Shown: piece by piece, positions 47,750 through 56,888 of the stretch | How the letters are laid out: each line of letters begins with the position of its first letter | Position numbering within the stretch: the stretch's first letter is position 1 | Assembly (NCBI RefSeq): GCF_017168145.1 | Contig: NZ_JADQTL010000009.1 | Span: 744,001 to 808,000, forward strand | Direction of reading: 5' to 3' | DNA from: Anaerovorax sp. IOR16 | GTDB taxonomy: Bacteria; Bacillota; Clostridia; Peptostreptococcales; Anaerovoracaceae | Length of the DNA stretch: 64,000 nt | Notes under the pieces: model-generated | What the model saw: the letters and a program-made list of their open reading frames with translations, nothing else | Told to the model about the DNA's origin: nothing | Database searches by the model: none | Translations under genes and position numbers: made by a program

Positions 47750-48502
47750 ATGTCAGTTGTAAAAGTAGCAAGACATGCGGATATCAAGCATGAGTATGTG
47801 AATGGATTTTCAAGACAAGCAGTTTTGGTTGGAGCGTATGATCAGGCGAAATTTGAAAAATGCTCTTTGTTACCTGGGCATTCGATAAAACCTGAGACTT
47901 TTTCAATTACTCAAAATAACCAATTGTTTATTTTCACCACTGGAAAGGGGTATATTACCACTCCAAGACAGGCTTGGAATATTACAGAAGTTGGTGTATT
48001 TATTCCAGAATTTGATAGAGAAGAATTTGAAATTACGGCCTCAATGGATTGTAAGGAGCCTTTAGAATTTTTACATATTATAACAGAATTGAATGACTAC
48101 GATAAAACATGCCTAAGAGAAGCTAGAATTACATTACCACGATGGCGTGCTCTTTCGGAGGGATGGACATACTATGAAGATTTTAAAGATGAAGATAAGG
48201 TAACATCACTAATGCTGATCGAACACAGAAATTTAGGGAGACTCAGCATGGGAGCAGTACTAGGAAAAGGACCGGATACGATTGGGACACATATTCATAA
48301 TGAATTGCAGCAATGGTATTTTCCACTTCCAGGATCAAGTTTTACTTATACAGCAGATGATGAAAGCATTCATTTACAAGGTGGTGATTTGAGTTTTACA
48401 CCAAGTGGACTGAATCACGGAAGTAGTGCTGCTGAAGGAGAGACATTAGATTATATTTGGTTTGAGCTGTGTACTGATGGATATCCAGGTGAAATAAAAT
48501 AA
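47750..48502 (+). CDS. Bicupin protein A, unknown function in the hexuronate operon
   Basis: A 250-residue protein with two cupin-like halves. The C-terminal cupin has a metal site HxHxE (His181, His183, Glu185, 'GTHIHNELQQW') with a later His223 ('SGLNHGSS'); the N-terminal half has the fold pattern ('FIFTTGKGYITTPRQ') without metal ligands. About half of its residues match the next gene, so the pair arose by tandem duplication. ATG at 47750 with GGAGG 5 bases upstream. Possible roles are isomerisation or tautomerisation of a keto-uronate, or ring opening, by analogy with cupins such as KdgF and KduI; it is not clearly either. Confidence 0.75.
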   Translation: MSVVKVARHADIKHEYVNGFSRQAVLVGAYDQAKFEKCSLLPGHSIKPETFSITQNNQLFIFTTGKGYITTPRQAWNITEVGVFIPEFDREEFEITASMDCKEPLEFLHIITELNDYDKTCLREARITLPRWRALSEGWTYYEDFKDEDKVTSLMLIEHRNLGRLSMGAVLGKGPDTIGTHIHNELQQWYFPLPGSSFTYTADDESIHLQGGDLSFTPSGLNHGSSAAEGETLDYIWFELCTDGYPGEIK

Positions 48503-48514
48503 GGAGAAAAAGAA

Positions 48515-49264
48515 ATGGGTCTAATTAAAATTTCAAAAGGAGCGGATGTAACGCATGTATATAAGAATGGTGTATCTCGTGTTCCTATTTTAGAAGGAGA
48601 ATGCAAGGATGCTGCATTTGAAAGAGTATCGCTGCAGGCTGGTGCTGAATGGGCACCTGAAATTTATGCTTTGACAGAGCACAATCAAGTCTTTTTATTC
48701 ACCAGTGGAACGGGTTACATTAGAACTCCGAGACAAGTGTTCAATATTAAGGAGGTTTCGGTCTTTGTTCCTGAATTTGATGTTGAAGAGTTCACAATAA
48801 AGTGTCCTTTGGATGCGAAGGAACCATTGGAATTGCTCCATGTTGTTACGGAAGTAAATGATTATGACAAAACTTGTCTTGTGGAATCAAGAATGGTATT
48901 GCCTAGATTTAGAGGTGTATCTGAGGCATGGCAGTATAAAGAAGACTTTACTGGAGCAGACATTGTTCAGAAGATGATGTTAGAGCACAGAAATTTAGGG
49001 CGCTTAAGCATGGGTGCAAACTTTGGAACCGGCCCAAATTATATTGGACAGCATATTCATAATGAATTACAGCAATGGTATATTATGCTTCCGGGAGCTA
49101 GTTTCACCTATACTGCAGGCGATGAAACCATTCATGTAGAAGGTGGAGACATTACTTATACACGAAGTGGATTCTTGCATGGAAGTGAATGTGCAGAAGG
49201 GGAACGTTTTGCATATATTTGGTTTGAATTATGTACAAACGGATATCCTGGAGAAATCAAATAA
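48515..49264 (+). CDS. Bicupin protein B, paralogue of the preceding gene
   Basis: A 249-residue paralogue with the same metal site (His180, His182, Glu184, 'GQHIHNELQQW') and the same ending 'GYPGEIK'. AAGGAG lies upstream; 12 bases separate the two genes. Differences are concentrated in the N-terminal half and around residues 130-150, so the two may have different substrates or form a heteromer. Confidence 0.75.
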   Translation: MGLIKISKGADVTHVYKNGVSRVPILEGECKDAAFERVSLQAGAEWAPEIYALTEHNQVFLFTSGTGYIRTPRQVFNIKEVSVFVPEFDVEEFTIKCPLDAKEPLELLHVVTEVNDYDKTCLVESRMVLPRFRGVSEAWQYKEDFTGADIVQKMMLEHRNLGRLSMGANFGTGPNYIGQHIHNELQQWYIMLPGASFTYTAGDETIHVEGGDITYTRSGFLHGSECAEGERFAYIWFELCTNGYPGEIK

Positions 49265-49277
49265 AGGAAAAGTAAAG

Positions 49278-50102
49278 ATGATAGAAAAAAATCGCATTGC
49301 TGGAAGCAATCATTCTTACATACATTTTCCGTTTCATGATTTTGCAGCAGCACAGAAAGAATTTGGAATCAAAAAAATAGATTTGGTAGGAGCAGCTCCT
49401 CACCTTTGGTGTGATCATTTAGAGCGGATTAAGACAGAAGTTATCCAACAAGAGTTAGAAGCCTTTGATTTAAAAGTTTCCGTATTTACACCAAAAGTTT
49501 ATCGCTATTCCATTTGTGCTGAAAAAGAATCAAAGCAAGCAATGGCAACAATTGATTATTATAAAAATTGTATTGAAGCTGCTGAGACTTTACAGTGTGG
49601 TATCGTTAGCATCACAGCAGAAGGAGGTTGTACAGACCTTCCTTATAATATGCTCTGGGATAATTGTTGTAGCATGCTAAAAGAACTGTCTAATTTTGCG
49701 CAACAAAAAAAGATAGTATTGGTATTGTCGACCGTCTCAAAACAAGATTCTTCGATACTTACTCATTTGGATGAAGTAGAAAACATGATTTCTGAAGTTC
49801 ATTCCGAAGCATTGTGTGCGATGCTTGATGTGAATGTAATTAGCATTTGTGGTGAGACGATAACACAATGGTTTGAGCGCTTGGGAGATAAGATAAAGCT
49901 TGTTCGATTTGTGGATGGAAACTATAACGGATATCGCGTATGGGGAGATGGATGCCTTCCTTGTGAAAAATTTCTTTCTGAACTTGTACAAGTAAGCTAT
50001 CAAGGTATTTTGAGCTTACAGGTTCCTGGGGAAAGATACGTAGAAGATCCTTTTTCTGCAGATAGACGGAACCAAAAAACATTAGAAAAATTTTTGAAGT
50101 AG
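49278..50102 (+). CDS. Xylose-isomerase-like TIM-barrel epimerase/isomerase A
   Basis: A 274-residue protein of the sugar phosphate isomerase/epimerase family (AP endonuclease 2 fold). Barrel motifs: 'KKIDLVGAAPHLWCDHLERI' near residues 30-50, 'CGIVSITAEGG', 'CAMLDVNVIS' and 'VRFVDGNYNGYRVWGDG' near 205-222. The usual metal-ligand Glu in the fifth strand ('VMES' in the next gene) is replaced by 'VLST', so this copy may lack full activity. ATG at 49278 is chosen by AAAGGAAA and the paralogue alignment; the longer upstream frame overlaps the cupin gene. 5 bases before the next gene region. Confidence 0.78.
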   Translation: MIEKNRIAGSNHSYIHFPFHDFAAAQKEFGIKKIDLVGAAPHLWCDHLERIKTEVIQQELEAFDLKVSVFTPKVYRYSICAEKESKQAMATIDYYKNCIEAAETLQCGIVSITAEGGCTDLPYNMLWDNCCSMLKELSNFAQQKKIVLVLSTVSKQDSSILTHLDEVENMISEVHSEALCAMLDVNVISICGETITQWFERLGDKIKLVRFVDGNYNGYRVWGDGCLPCEKFLSELVQVSYQGILSLQVPGERYVEDPFSADRRNQKTLEKFLK

Positions 50103-50113
50103 AGGCAATGATA

Positions 50114-50950
50114 ATGGCATCGATAAAAAGAGAACAGATTGTTGGAATGAATCAACATTACAGAAGATTCTCCTTTGACTATTTTCTTGATTGTCAGCAA
50201 AAGTTGGGGGTGCAAAATATAGAATTATGGTGTGGCTCCTCGCATTTTTGGTTAGATCATCAAGGGTATGGAGATATAACTATCTTAAAGAGAAAGCTTG
50301 AAGAGCATAATATGAAAATTGTTTCAGTTACATCACCAAGCTGTGCATACCAGTATCAATATGCGTCACAAGAACCAGATGGCTTGAAGAAAAGTTTTCA
50401 ATACTTTAGAAATGGAATTAAATTGGCAGCGCAACTTGAGGCAAAATGCGTGGTTGTAAATTCCGGATGGGGGTATTGGAACGAAGATCTGGATATAATG
50501 TGGGAACGTTCTAGAGAAAATCTGAGAAAATTGGCAGAAGTTGCAGCGGAAGAAGGCGTTTATCTTGTCATGGAATCCTTGAGAACGGATGAGTCAAATA
50601 TAGTCAACAGTTTGCAGACGGCAAAGAAAATGTTTGATGAAGTTAATCATCCGAACTTGAAAATGATGGTGGATACGATTGCTACCGGAGCTGCAGGAGA
50701 ATCGCTTACGGATTGGTTTGAAACATTTGGAAAAGATTTAATTCATATGCACTTTTTAGATGGGGATCCTTATGTACATAATGCTTGGGGTGATGGGAAT
50801 ACTCCTTTGGAAAGCCAGCTACAAGTTCTAAATGATTGGGCGTATGAGGGTTATCTGGTGCAGGAAATTGCAGATGAGAGTTATTTTTCTGATCCGTTTG
50901 CAGCGGATATTAAAAATATAAGAGTATTAGAACGATTTATTGTGGATTAA
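50114..50950 (+). CDS. Xylose-isomerase-like TIM-barrel epimerase/isomerase B
   Basis: A 278-residue paralogue of the preceding protein with more complete metal-site motifs: 'QNIELWCGSSHFWLD', 'CVVVNSGWGYWNEDLDIMWE', 'YLVMESLRTDESNIVNS' (Glu ligand), 'LKMMVDTIA' (Asp) and 'LIHMHFLDGDPYVHNAWGDG' (His/Asp). This resembles D-tagatose 3-epimerase and related ketose epimerases, so a keto-uronate or ketose epimerase is a fair guess, for example linking the tagaturonate and fructuronate branches. ATG at 50114 (AGAGG 8 bases upstream) preferred to 50108. Confidence 0.82.
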   Translation: MASIKREQIVGMNQHYRRFSFDYFLDCQQKLGVQNIELWCGSSHFWLDHQGYGDITILKRKLEEHNMKIVSVTSPSCAYQYQYASQEPDGLKKSFQYFRNGIKLAAQLEAKCVVVNSGWGYWNEDLDIMWERSRENLRKLAEVAAEEGVYLVMESLRTDESNIVNSLQTAKKMFDEVNHPNLKMMVDTIATGAAGESLTDWFETFGKDLIHMHFLDGDPYVHNAWGDGNTPLESQLQVLNDWAYEGYLVQEIADESYFSDPFAADIKNIRVLERFIVD

Positions 50951-51048
50951 TCCCATTGGAACCGTTTTGTTAGGAATCAAAAAATAATATCAACAGTTAG
51001 GAACATGGTTAACATGTAACTATAAATAAACACTTACAGGAGGTTGTT

Positions 51049-51891
51049 ATGAGAAAGTTGAAAAAAATTTTAATGGTGATTCTGATTTTAACTCTGACAT
51101 TTGCTATGGCAGCATGTAAAGAAAACGTTGAAAATGAAGAAACAAATACCGGTGATGGCTCCTTACAAAGAGTTTTAGATGCTGGAAAGCTATCTGTTGG
51201 ATGTGAAGGGAATTGGGTTCCTTACATTTTCAATGAAGATGGAACTGGAGAATTGGTCGGGTTTGAAGTTGAGATTGCAAAGGAAATTGCTTCTAGATTA
51301 GGTGTTGAAGCCGATTTCAATGTGGCAAGTCAATGGGATGGCGTTATTGCAGGGTTGGATGCAAAGAGATACGATACTGTCATTTGCGGAACAAACCCGA
51401 ATCCGGAGAGAAAAGAAAAGTATTATATGACGCTTTCCTATGCAGAAAGTCCAATTGCTTTGGTTGTTGCAAAGGATAATACAGAGATTACTGGATTTGA
51501 TAAGTTAGAAGGTAAGCTCTGTGCAAACTCACTGACGAGTTCATCCGGACAGATTGCACGAAATTATGGTGCAGAGTTATCCGATTGCAATTTGACACAA
51601 GCAATGGATTTATTAGTAACGGGAAGAGCGGATGCGCATGTAAATAATCTAACTTCTATTGTAGAATTTTTAAAAGAAAAACCAGATACTAAAGTAAAAG
51701 TTGCTGCTATTTATGAACCAGAAAACAGTTATGAAATTGAATCTGCTGCAATGTTCCGTAAAGAAGATGAGGAATTGGGTAAAGAAGTCGATAAGATTAT
51801 TCAAGAAATGATTGATGGCGGCACTTGCTACAATTTAGCTGAAAAATATTTCGGAAAAGAAGTTGCTGACAATACACAGATTTATCAATAA
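51049..51891 (+). CDS. ABC transporter substrate-binding lipoprotein, PAAT family
   Basis: A 280-residue exported lipoprotein with lipobox MAAC (Cys at about 23). The mature part has the two-lobe SBP_bac_3 pattern: 'GKLSVGCEGNWVPYIF', 'LVGFEVEIAKEIASRLGVEA', 'SQWDGVIAGLDAKRYDTVIC', and 'VTGRADAHVNNLTSIVEFL' in the second lobe. AGGAGG precedes the ATG. Serves with the ATPase (46956) and the permease that follows. The ligand is inferred from context to be a uronate or related acid. Confidence 0.9.
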   Translation: MRKLKKILMVILILTLTFAMAACKENVENEETNTGDGSLQRVLDAGKLSVGCEGNWVPYIFNEDGTGELVGFEVEIAKEIASRLGVEADFNVASQWDGVIAGLDAKRYDTVICGTNPNPERKEKYYMTLSYAESPIALVVAKDNTEITGFDKLEGKLCANSLTSSSGQIARNYGAELSDCNLTQAMDLLVTGRADAHVNNLTSIVEFLKEKPDTKVKVAAIYEPENSYEIESAAMFRKEDEELGKEVDKIIQEMIDGGTCYNLAEKYFGKEVADNTQIYQ

Positions 51892-51922
51892 TACATACAT
51901 AGAACGTTATTTTCTAAAGTGG

Positions 51923-51955
51923 ATTGCCGTAGTTATCCTCTGCGGCAATTTCATT
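51923..51955 (+). terminator. Intercistronic hairpin after the binding-protein gene
   Basis: 10-bp stem ATTGCCGTAG/CTGCGGCAAT with a 7-base loop, then TTTCATTTTT. A hairpin here would lower expression of the permease relative to the binding protein or protect its mRNA end, as is common in such operons. Confidence 0.7.
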
Positions 51956-51987
51956 TTTCATCATAACTAAAGGAGGGAGTCCTTTAT

Positions 51988-52671
51988 ATGCTCACTTTTA
52001 ACAGTGCTGTTGACCTGCTACTCCGCTCATTCTGGCCACTATTTAAGGCGGGACTTATCGTAACGGTACCTCTTACGTTACTATCCTTTGCTTTGGGATT
52101 GGTTGGAGCATTTATCGTAGCACTGATGCGCCTTTCAAAATTCAAACCATTATCGTTTTTTGCAGCTATTTTTGTTTGGCTGATTCGAGGAACGCCATTA
52201 ATCGTACAATTATTTGTTATATTTTATGGACTTCCAAAGGCAGGTATTGTATTTTCTCCTTTTGTATCCGCAGTGATTGGATTGACAATGAGCCAGAGTG
52301 CATACAATTCTGAAGTCATTCGTTCTGCACTTATTTCCATATCAAAGGGACAATGGGAAGCTACAAAGGCGTTGGGGATGACAAAATCTCTAACTATGAG
52401 ATATGTTATTATTCCTCAGGCTGCTTTGGTTGCAGTGCCTCCATTGGGCAATTCTTTTATCAGTTTATTAAAAGATACTTCTTTGGTAGCAACTTTAACT
52501 GTTGCTGAAATTTTTCAGACAGGGCAGCAAATTACTGCGATTACATACGAACCATTGTTGTTGTATTTGGAAGTTGCTTTTGTATATTTAATTTTTAGTA
52601 CAGGATTAACATATTTACAGGAATTTACAGAGAAAAAGCTCGGGAAACACCTTGTAGAACAACGAAGTTAA
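51988..52671 (+). CDS. ABC transporter permease, PAAT (HisM/GlnP) type
   Basis: A 227-residue membrane protein with about five transmembrane segments. The N-terminal His/Glu/Gln/Arg/opine permease motif 'GLIVTVPLTLLSFALGLVGA' and the ATPase-contact EAA loop 'ISKGQWEATKALGMTKS' are present; 'WLIRGTPLIVQLFVIFYGLP' is the other family signature. Only one permease gene is present, so it would form a homodimer. AAAGGAGG precedes the ATG. Confidence 0.92.
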   Translation: MLTFNSAVDLLLRSFWPLFKAGLIVTVPLTLLSFALGLVGAFIVALMRLSKFKPLSFFAAIFVWLIRGTPLIVQLFVIFYGLPKAGIVFSPFVSAVIGLTMSQSAYNSEVIRSALISISKGQWEATKALGMTKSLTMRYVIIPQAALVAVPPLGNSFISLLKDTSLVATLTVAEIFQTGQQITAITYEPLLLYLEVAFVYLIFSTGLTYLQEFTEKKLGKHLVEQRS

Positions 52672-52685
52672 TAGGGAGAAAAAAG

Positions 52686-54320
52686 ATGAAGCTTACGAGA
52701 AAAGGAATCCAATGTACAGAAGAATGGAATCGTGCTGGGATTGGCTTGCCGCAGTATGATATAGATACCATTAATAAAAATACAATAGAAAATCCACGAT
52801 GGATTCATTTTGGAGCCGGTAATATTTTTAGGGGATTTTTAGCAGCAGTACAACAAAAACTTTTAAATAAAGGATATACAGATTATGGAATCATTGCTGT
52901 TGAATCTTTTGATTATCAAATCATTGATAAAGTGTATGTTCCGTATGACAATCTTTCACTTCTTGTATTAATGGCACATGATGGTACTATGCAAAAAGAT
53001 GTTATTTCTTCAGTATCTGAAAGCATTAAAGCAGACAGTACTAATACGAAACAGTGGGAACGGTTACAGGAAATTTTTCAGAGCTCTACGCTTCAAATGG
53101 CTAGTTTTACAATTACTGAAAAAGGATATGCCTTAAAACAAATGAATGGAGAATGGCTGCCAGTTGTGGATGCAGATATGAAAAATGGTCCAGCTACTCC
53201 AAAACATACAATTTCGATAATTACATCATTACTCTATAAAAGATATCAGTCTGGTAAATATCCTCTTGCTATAGTAAGTATGGACAATTGCGCTAGAAAT
53301 GGTGAAAAACTTTGTAATAGTATAATTACCATTGCAACAAATTGGCGTGATCAGGGATATGTGGAAGATGATTTTCTAGATTATCTGAAGAATGATAGTT
53401 CTATCACATTTCCTTGGACCATGATTGATAAGATAACACCACATCCATCTGTAGATATACAAAAAATGCTTTTAGAACAAAATTTAGAAGACATGAATAT
53501 TGTTGAAACCAATACTGGCACTTTGACTGCACCTTATGTTAATTCAGAAGTTAAAGAATATTTGGTAGTGGAAGATTGCTTTCCAAATGGTAGGCCGTGT
53601 TTGGAAAAAGCAGGTGTAATTTTTACAGATCGAGTTACCGTTGACTTAACTGAAAAAATGAAGGTAGGTACATGCCTAAATCCTCTTCATACAGCTTTAG
53701 CAATATTTGGATGCCTTTTGGGATATCAGTCCATTGCAGAAGAAATAAAGGATGAAGCTTTATTTAGACTAGTTAAAAAAATTGCTTTTGATGAAGGTAT
53801 GCCGGTTGTAGTCAATCCGGGAATTATTGATCCAAAAACATTTGTAAATGAAGTGATTGAAGAAAGATTTACAAATCCATATATTCCGGATACACCTCAA
53901 AGAATTGTGGCAGATACCTCGCAAAAAATACCCGTGCGATACGGAAAAACATTAGAATCTTATTTGCAAAGAAAAGATTTATCGATTCAAACATTGACTT
54001 ATATACCTTTAGTATTTGCAGCTTGGTGTCGATATTTGATTGGTATTGATGACGAAGGAAATACAATGAAGCTTAGTCCAGACCCGCAACTCTCATATTT
54101 GCAAAAATATTTAGAAGGGTTGTCTATAGGGAATTTGAATAATTATAAGGAAAAATTAAGACCGCTTTTAAAGAATAAAGATATTTTTGGCGTGGATTTA
54201 TATGAAGTAAAATTAGCAGACAGAATAGCTTGTATGTTTTATACCATGTTGATTGAAAAAGGTGGAGTTAGAAAGACATTAACGAGTTATTTACATGAAG
54301 AAAGAGAGAGCTGTATATGA
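52686..54320 (+). CDS. uxuB: D-fructuronate reductase / mannonate oxidoreductase
   Basis: Reduces D-fructuronate to D-mannonate with NADH in the glucuronate branch. The 544 residues belong to the polyol (mannitol) dehydrogenase family: nucleotide site 'WIHFGAGNIFRGFLAA', 'VSMDNCARNGEKL', 'ITPHPS' and the catalytic Lys-Asn-His region 'KMKVGTCLNPLHTALAI'. The stop overlaps uxuA by 4 bases. AGGGAG precedes the ATG. Confidence 0.93.
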   Translation: MKLTRKGIQCTEEWNRAGIGLPQYDIDTINKNTIENPRWIHFGAGNIFRGFLAAVQQKLLNKGYTDYGIIAVESFDYQIIDKVYVPYDNLSLLVLMAHDGTMQKDVISSVSESIKADSTNTKQWERLQEIFQSSTLQMASFTITEKGYALKQMNGEWLPVVDADMKNGPATPKHTISIITSLLYKRYQSGKYPLAIVSMDNCARNGEKLCNSIITIATNWRDQGYVEDDFLDYLKNDSSITFPWTMIDKITPHPSVDIQKMLLEQNLEDMNIVETNTGTLTAPYVNSEVKEYLVVEDCFPNGRPCLEKAGVIFTDRVTVDLTEKMKVGTCLNPLHTALAIFGCLLGYQSIAEEIKDEALFRLVKKIAFDEGMPVVVNPGIIDPKTFVNEVIEERFTNPYIPDTPQRIVADTSQKIPVRYGKTLESYLQRKDLSIQTLTYIPLVFAAWCRYLIGIDDEGNTMKLSPDPQLSYLQKYLEGLSIGNLNNYKEKLRPLLKNKDIFGVDLYEVKLADRIACMFYTMLIEKGGVRKTLTSYLHEERESCI

Positions 54321-55408
54321 AAATGACATTTCGTTGGTTCGGGCATGAAATGGATCCGATACCTTTAAAATATATTAAGCAGATTCCCAATATAACGGGA
54401 GTTGTTACTTCGCTGATGGATATTCCGGTTGGAGAGGAGTGGCCACTTTCTCGAATCATGGGATTGAAAAAAGAGATTGCTGATGCAGGACTCGAGATGG
54501 AAGTAATTGAAAGTGTAAATATCCATGAGGATATTAAACTTGGGCTTCCAAGTAGGGACTTGTATATTGAAAACTATATTAAAACAATTAAAAACTTAGA
54601 AAAAGCAGGTATAAAAGTAATTTGTTATAATTTTATGCCAATCTTTGACTGGACTAGATCTGATTTAGCAAAAGAGTTGCCAGATGGTTCGAATGCACTG
54701 TCTTATGACCAGAGAATTATTGGACAAATAAAAGATGTTCAAGGTTTTGTAGATAACATTAGAGCAGAGAGCAATGATTTTGAAATGCCAGGTTGGGAAC
54801 CAGAGAGACTAGAAACCATTCAAGAACTGTTTCACCTATATGAAGGTGTAACATCGGATAAATTATTTGATAATCTAAAATACTTTTTAGAAGCAATTAT
54901 GCCGACTTGTGAGGAATGCGATATTAAAATGGCAATTCATCCAGATGATCCACCATGGGATATTTTTGGAATTCCACGAATTGCTAATTGCAAAGAGAAT
55001 TTGGATCGAATTTTATCATTGGTAGACAGTGAGTACAATAGCATCACTTTATGTTCTGGTTCATTGGGTGCTGATTTGAAGAACCATATACCGGAGTTGG
55101 TACGATATTTTGGTAAAAAAGGAAGAATCGCTTTTGCGCATATTCGCAATTTGAAGATACATGAACCAAAGATTTTCCAAGAGTCTTCTCATCTATCTAA
55201 AGATGGTTCTTTTGATATGTATGAGATTATGAAAGCGTATGATGAAATCGGATTTAAAGGTTATGTTAGACCGGATCATGGAAGAATGATATGGGATGAA
55301 AAAGGTCGAGCAGGTTATGGCTTATATGATAGAGCACTTGGCATTGCATATTTGAATGGCTTATGGGAAGCCATTCAAAAGTCGAAGGACACAGGAAGAA
55401 GGCTGTAA
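54317..55408 (+). CDS. uxuA: D-mannonate dehydratase
   Basis: Dehydrates D-mannonate to 2-keto-3-deoxygluconate. The 363 residues begin with the characteristic 'MTFRWFGHEMDPIPL' and include 'VTSLMDIPVGEEW', 'CYNFMPIFDWTRSDL', the metal site around 'KMAIHPDDPPWDIFG', and 'GYVRPDHGRMIWDEKG'. Start overlaps the uxuB stop (ATGA). Full length. AGAGAG precedes the start. Confidence 0.96.
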   Translation: MKMTFRWFGHEMDPIPLKYIKQIPNITGVVTSLMDIPVGEEWPLSRIMGLKKEIADAGLEMEVIESVNIHEDIKLGLPSRDLYIENYIKTIKNLEKAGIKVICYNFMPIFDWTRSDLAKELPDGSNALSYDQRIIGQIKDVQGFVDNIRAESNDFEMPGWEPERLETIQELFHLYEGVTSDKLFDNLKYFLEAIMPTCEECDIKMAIHPDDPPWDIFGIPRIANCKENLDRILSLVDSEYNSITLCSGSLGADLKNHIPELVRYFGKKGRIAFAHIRNLKIHEPKIFQESSHLSKDGSFDMYEIMKAYDEIGFKGYVRPDHGRMIWDEKGRAGYGLYDRALGIAYLNGLWEAIQKSKDTGRRL

Positions 55409-55409
55409 T

Positions 55410-56888
55410 ATGAAAACATTGACCTATGATACACTAAAAGAAATAGGAAATAAAGAGTACGTTCTTCAAGATGCGCCAGAAAGAATTCTACAGTTTGGTG
55501 AAGGGAACTTTCTTCGCGGTTTTGTGGATTACTTTATCGATGTTTTAAATGAAAAACAGGGGTTTCAAAGTAAGGTAGTTGTTGTCCAGCCAATTGAGAC
55601 TGGGTTGTGTGATGTAATAAATAAACAAGAGGGATTATACCAACTATTTTTAAGAGGGTATAAAGATGGTATGGCAATCAACCAACGAAGACTGATTAGC
55701 TGTATTCAACGAGCGGTGAATCCATATAAGGAGTTTCAAGAATTTCTTAAAATTGCTCACAATCCAGATTTACGGTTTATTGTTTCAAATACAACAGAAG
55801 CAGGCATTGTATATGAAGAAGAATGTCGCTTTGATGAAGCGCCGCCAAAGAGCTTTCCTGCAAAGTTAACTCGATTTTTATATGAGCGCTTTACTTGTCT
55901 TCCAGATTTAGGTTTTGTGATTTTGTCTTGTGAGTTAATTGATCATAATGGTGCGGAATTGAAGCGGTGCGTACTAAGGCATGCAAAACAATGGAATTTA
56001 GGAATGGATTTTGTTGATTGGATTGAACAGGAAAACACTTTTTGCAGTACATTGGTCGATCGAATTGTAACCGGATACCCGAAACTTGAAGTAGAAGAAA
56101 TCAATCAGAAAAATGGTTATGTTGATCAATTGATTGATACCGCAGAGCTTTTTGGATTGTGGGTCATTGAAGGACCAGAAAAATTAAAGGAAGAATTGCC
56201 TTTTGAAGAAGCGGGATTACCAGTATTATTTACGAATGATCATACGCCTTATAAACAAAGAAAAGTTAGAATCTTGAACGGTGCTCATACATCGATGGCA
56301 CTTGCTGCTTATTTAGCGGGAGAAAACACGGTTCGAGATTGTATTAATAATGAAGCGATAAAACGGTTTATTCAAGAAATCATTCATCAAGAGATTATAC
56401 CAACACTATCTTTTCCAAAAGAGGAGTTGATTTCTTTTGCAGATGCGGTACTGGAACGATTTGAAAACCCATTTATTAAACATCGTTTGATTGATATCTC
56501 TTTGAACTCAGTATCAAAGTGGAAAGCACGTGTTATGCCTACGTTGGTTGAATATTATAAACTTTTTGAGAGACTTCCGAAGCATATTGTTTTTTCTTTT
56601 TCGGCTTTGTTGGCCTTTTATTGTGGTACAGAGTTTTACGATGGAAAATTGCTTGGGAATCGAAACGGAGAAACCTATTATATTAACGATGCTTCAGAGG
56701 TATTAGAATTTTTTTCTAGATACAGTGAGAAGTTGAGTAGCAAAGAGTTGATAGAAAAATTTGTAGGAGAGGAAAGATTCTTGGGAGAGGATCTAACGCA
56801 ATATCCTGGCTTTGTGGAAATGGCAACACATTATTTAGAAGAAATTAGAGAAAATGGTATGAAAGCGTGTTTTCATGAAAGCAATTAG
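55410..56888 (+). CDS. uxaB: Tagaturonate reductase / altronate oxidoreductase
   Basis: Reduces D-tagaturonate to D-altronate in the galacturonate branch. The 492 residues are a second member of the polyol dehydrogenase family: 'ILQFGEGNFLRGFVDYFIDV' (nucleotide site), 'SNTTEAGIVY', and the catalytic 'YKQRKVRILNGAHTSM' (Lys, Asn, His). ATG at 55410 with GGAAGAAGG 7 bases upstream; an earlier frame opening lies inside uxuA and is rejected. The 3' end overlaps uxaA by 14 bases. Confidence 0.93.
   Translation: MKTLTYDTLKEIGNKEYVLQDAPERILQFGEGNFLRGFVDYFIDVLNEKQGFQSKVVVVQPIETGLCDVINKQEGLYQLFLRGYKDGMAINQRRLISCIQRAVNPYKEFQEFLKIAHNPDLRFIVSNTTEAGIVYEEECRFDEAPPKSFPAKLTRFLYERFTCLPDLGFVILSCELIDHNGAELKRCVLRHAKQWNLGMDFVDWIEQENTFCSTLVDRIVTGYPKLEVEEINQKNGYVDQLIDTAELFGLWVIEGPEKLKEELPFEEAGLPVLFTNDHTPYKQRKVRILNGAHTSMALAAYLAGENTVRDCINNEAIKRFIQEIIHQEIIPTLSFPKEELISFADAVLERFENPFIKHRLIDISLNSVSKWKARVMPTLVEYYKLFERLPKHIVFSFSALLAFYCGTEFYDGKLLGNRNGETYYINDASEVLEFFSRYSEKLSSKELIEKFVGEERFLGEDLTQYPGFVEMATHYLEEIRENGMKACFHESN

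Noticed and set aside
47750-49264. The two bicupins as KduI (5-keto-4-deoxyuronate isomerase)
   Set aside because: KduI has a different length (about 276) and a His-Glu-Gln-His site; only the cupin fold is shared, so no name is given.
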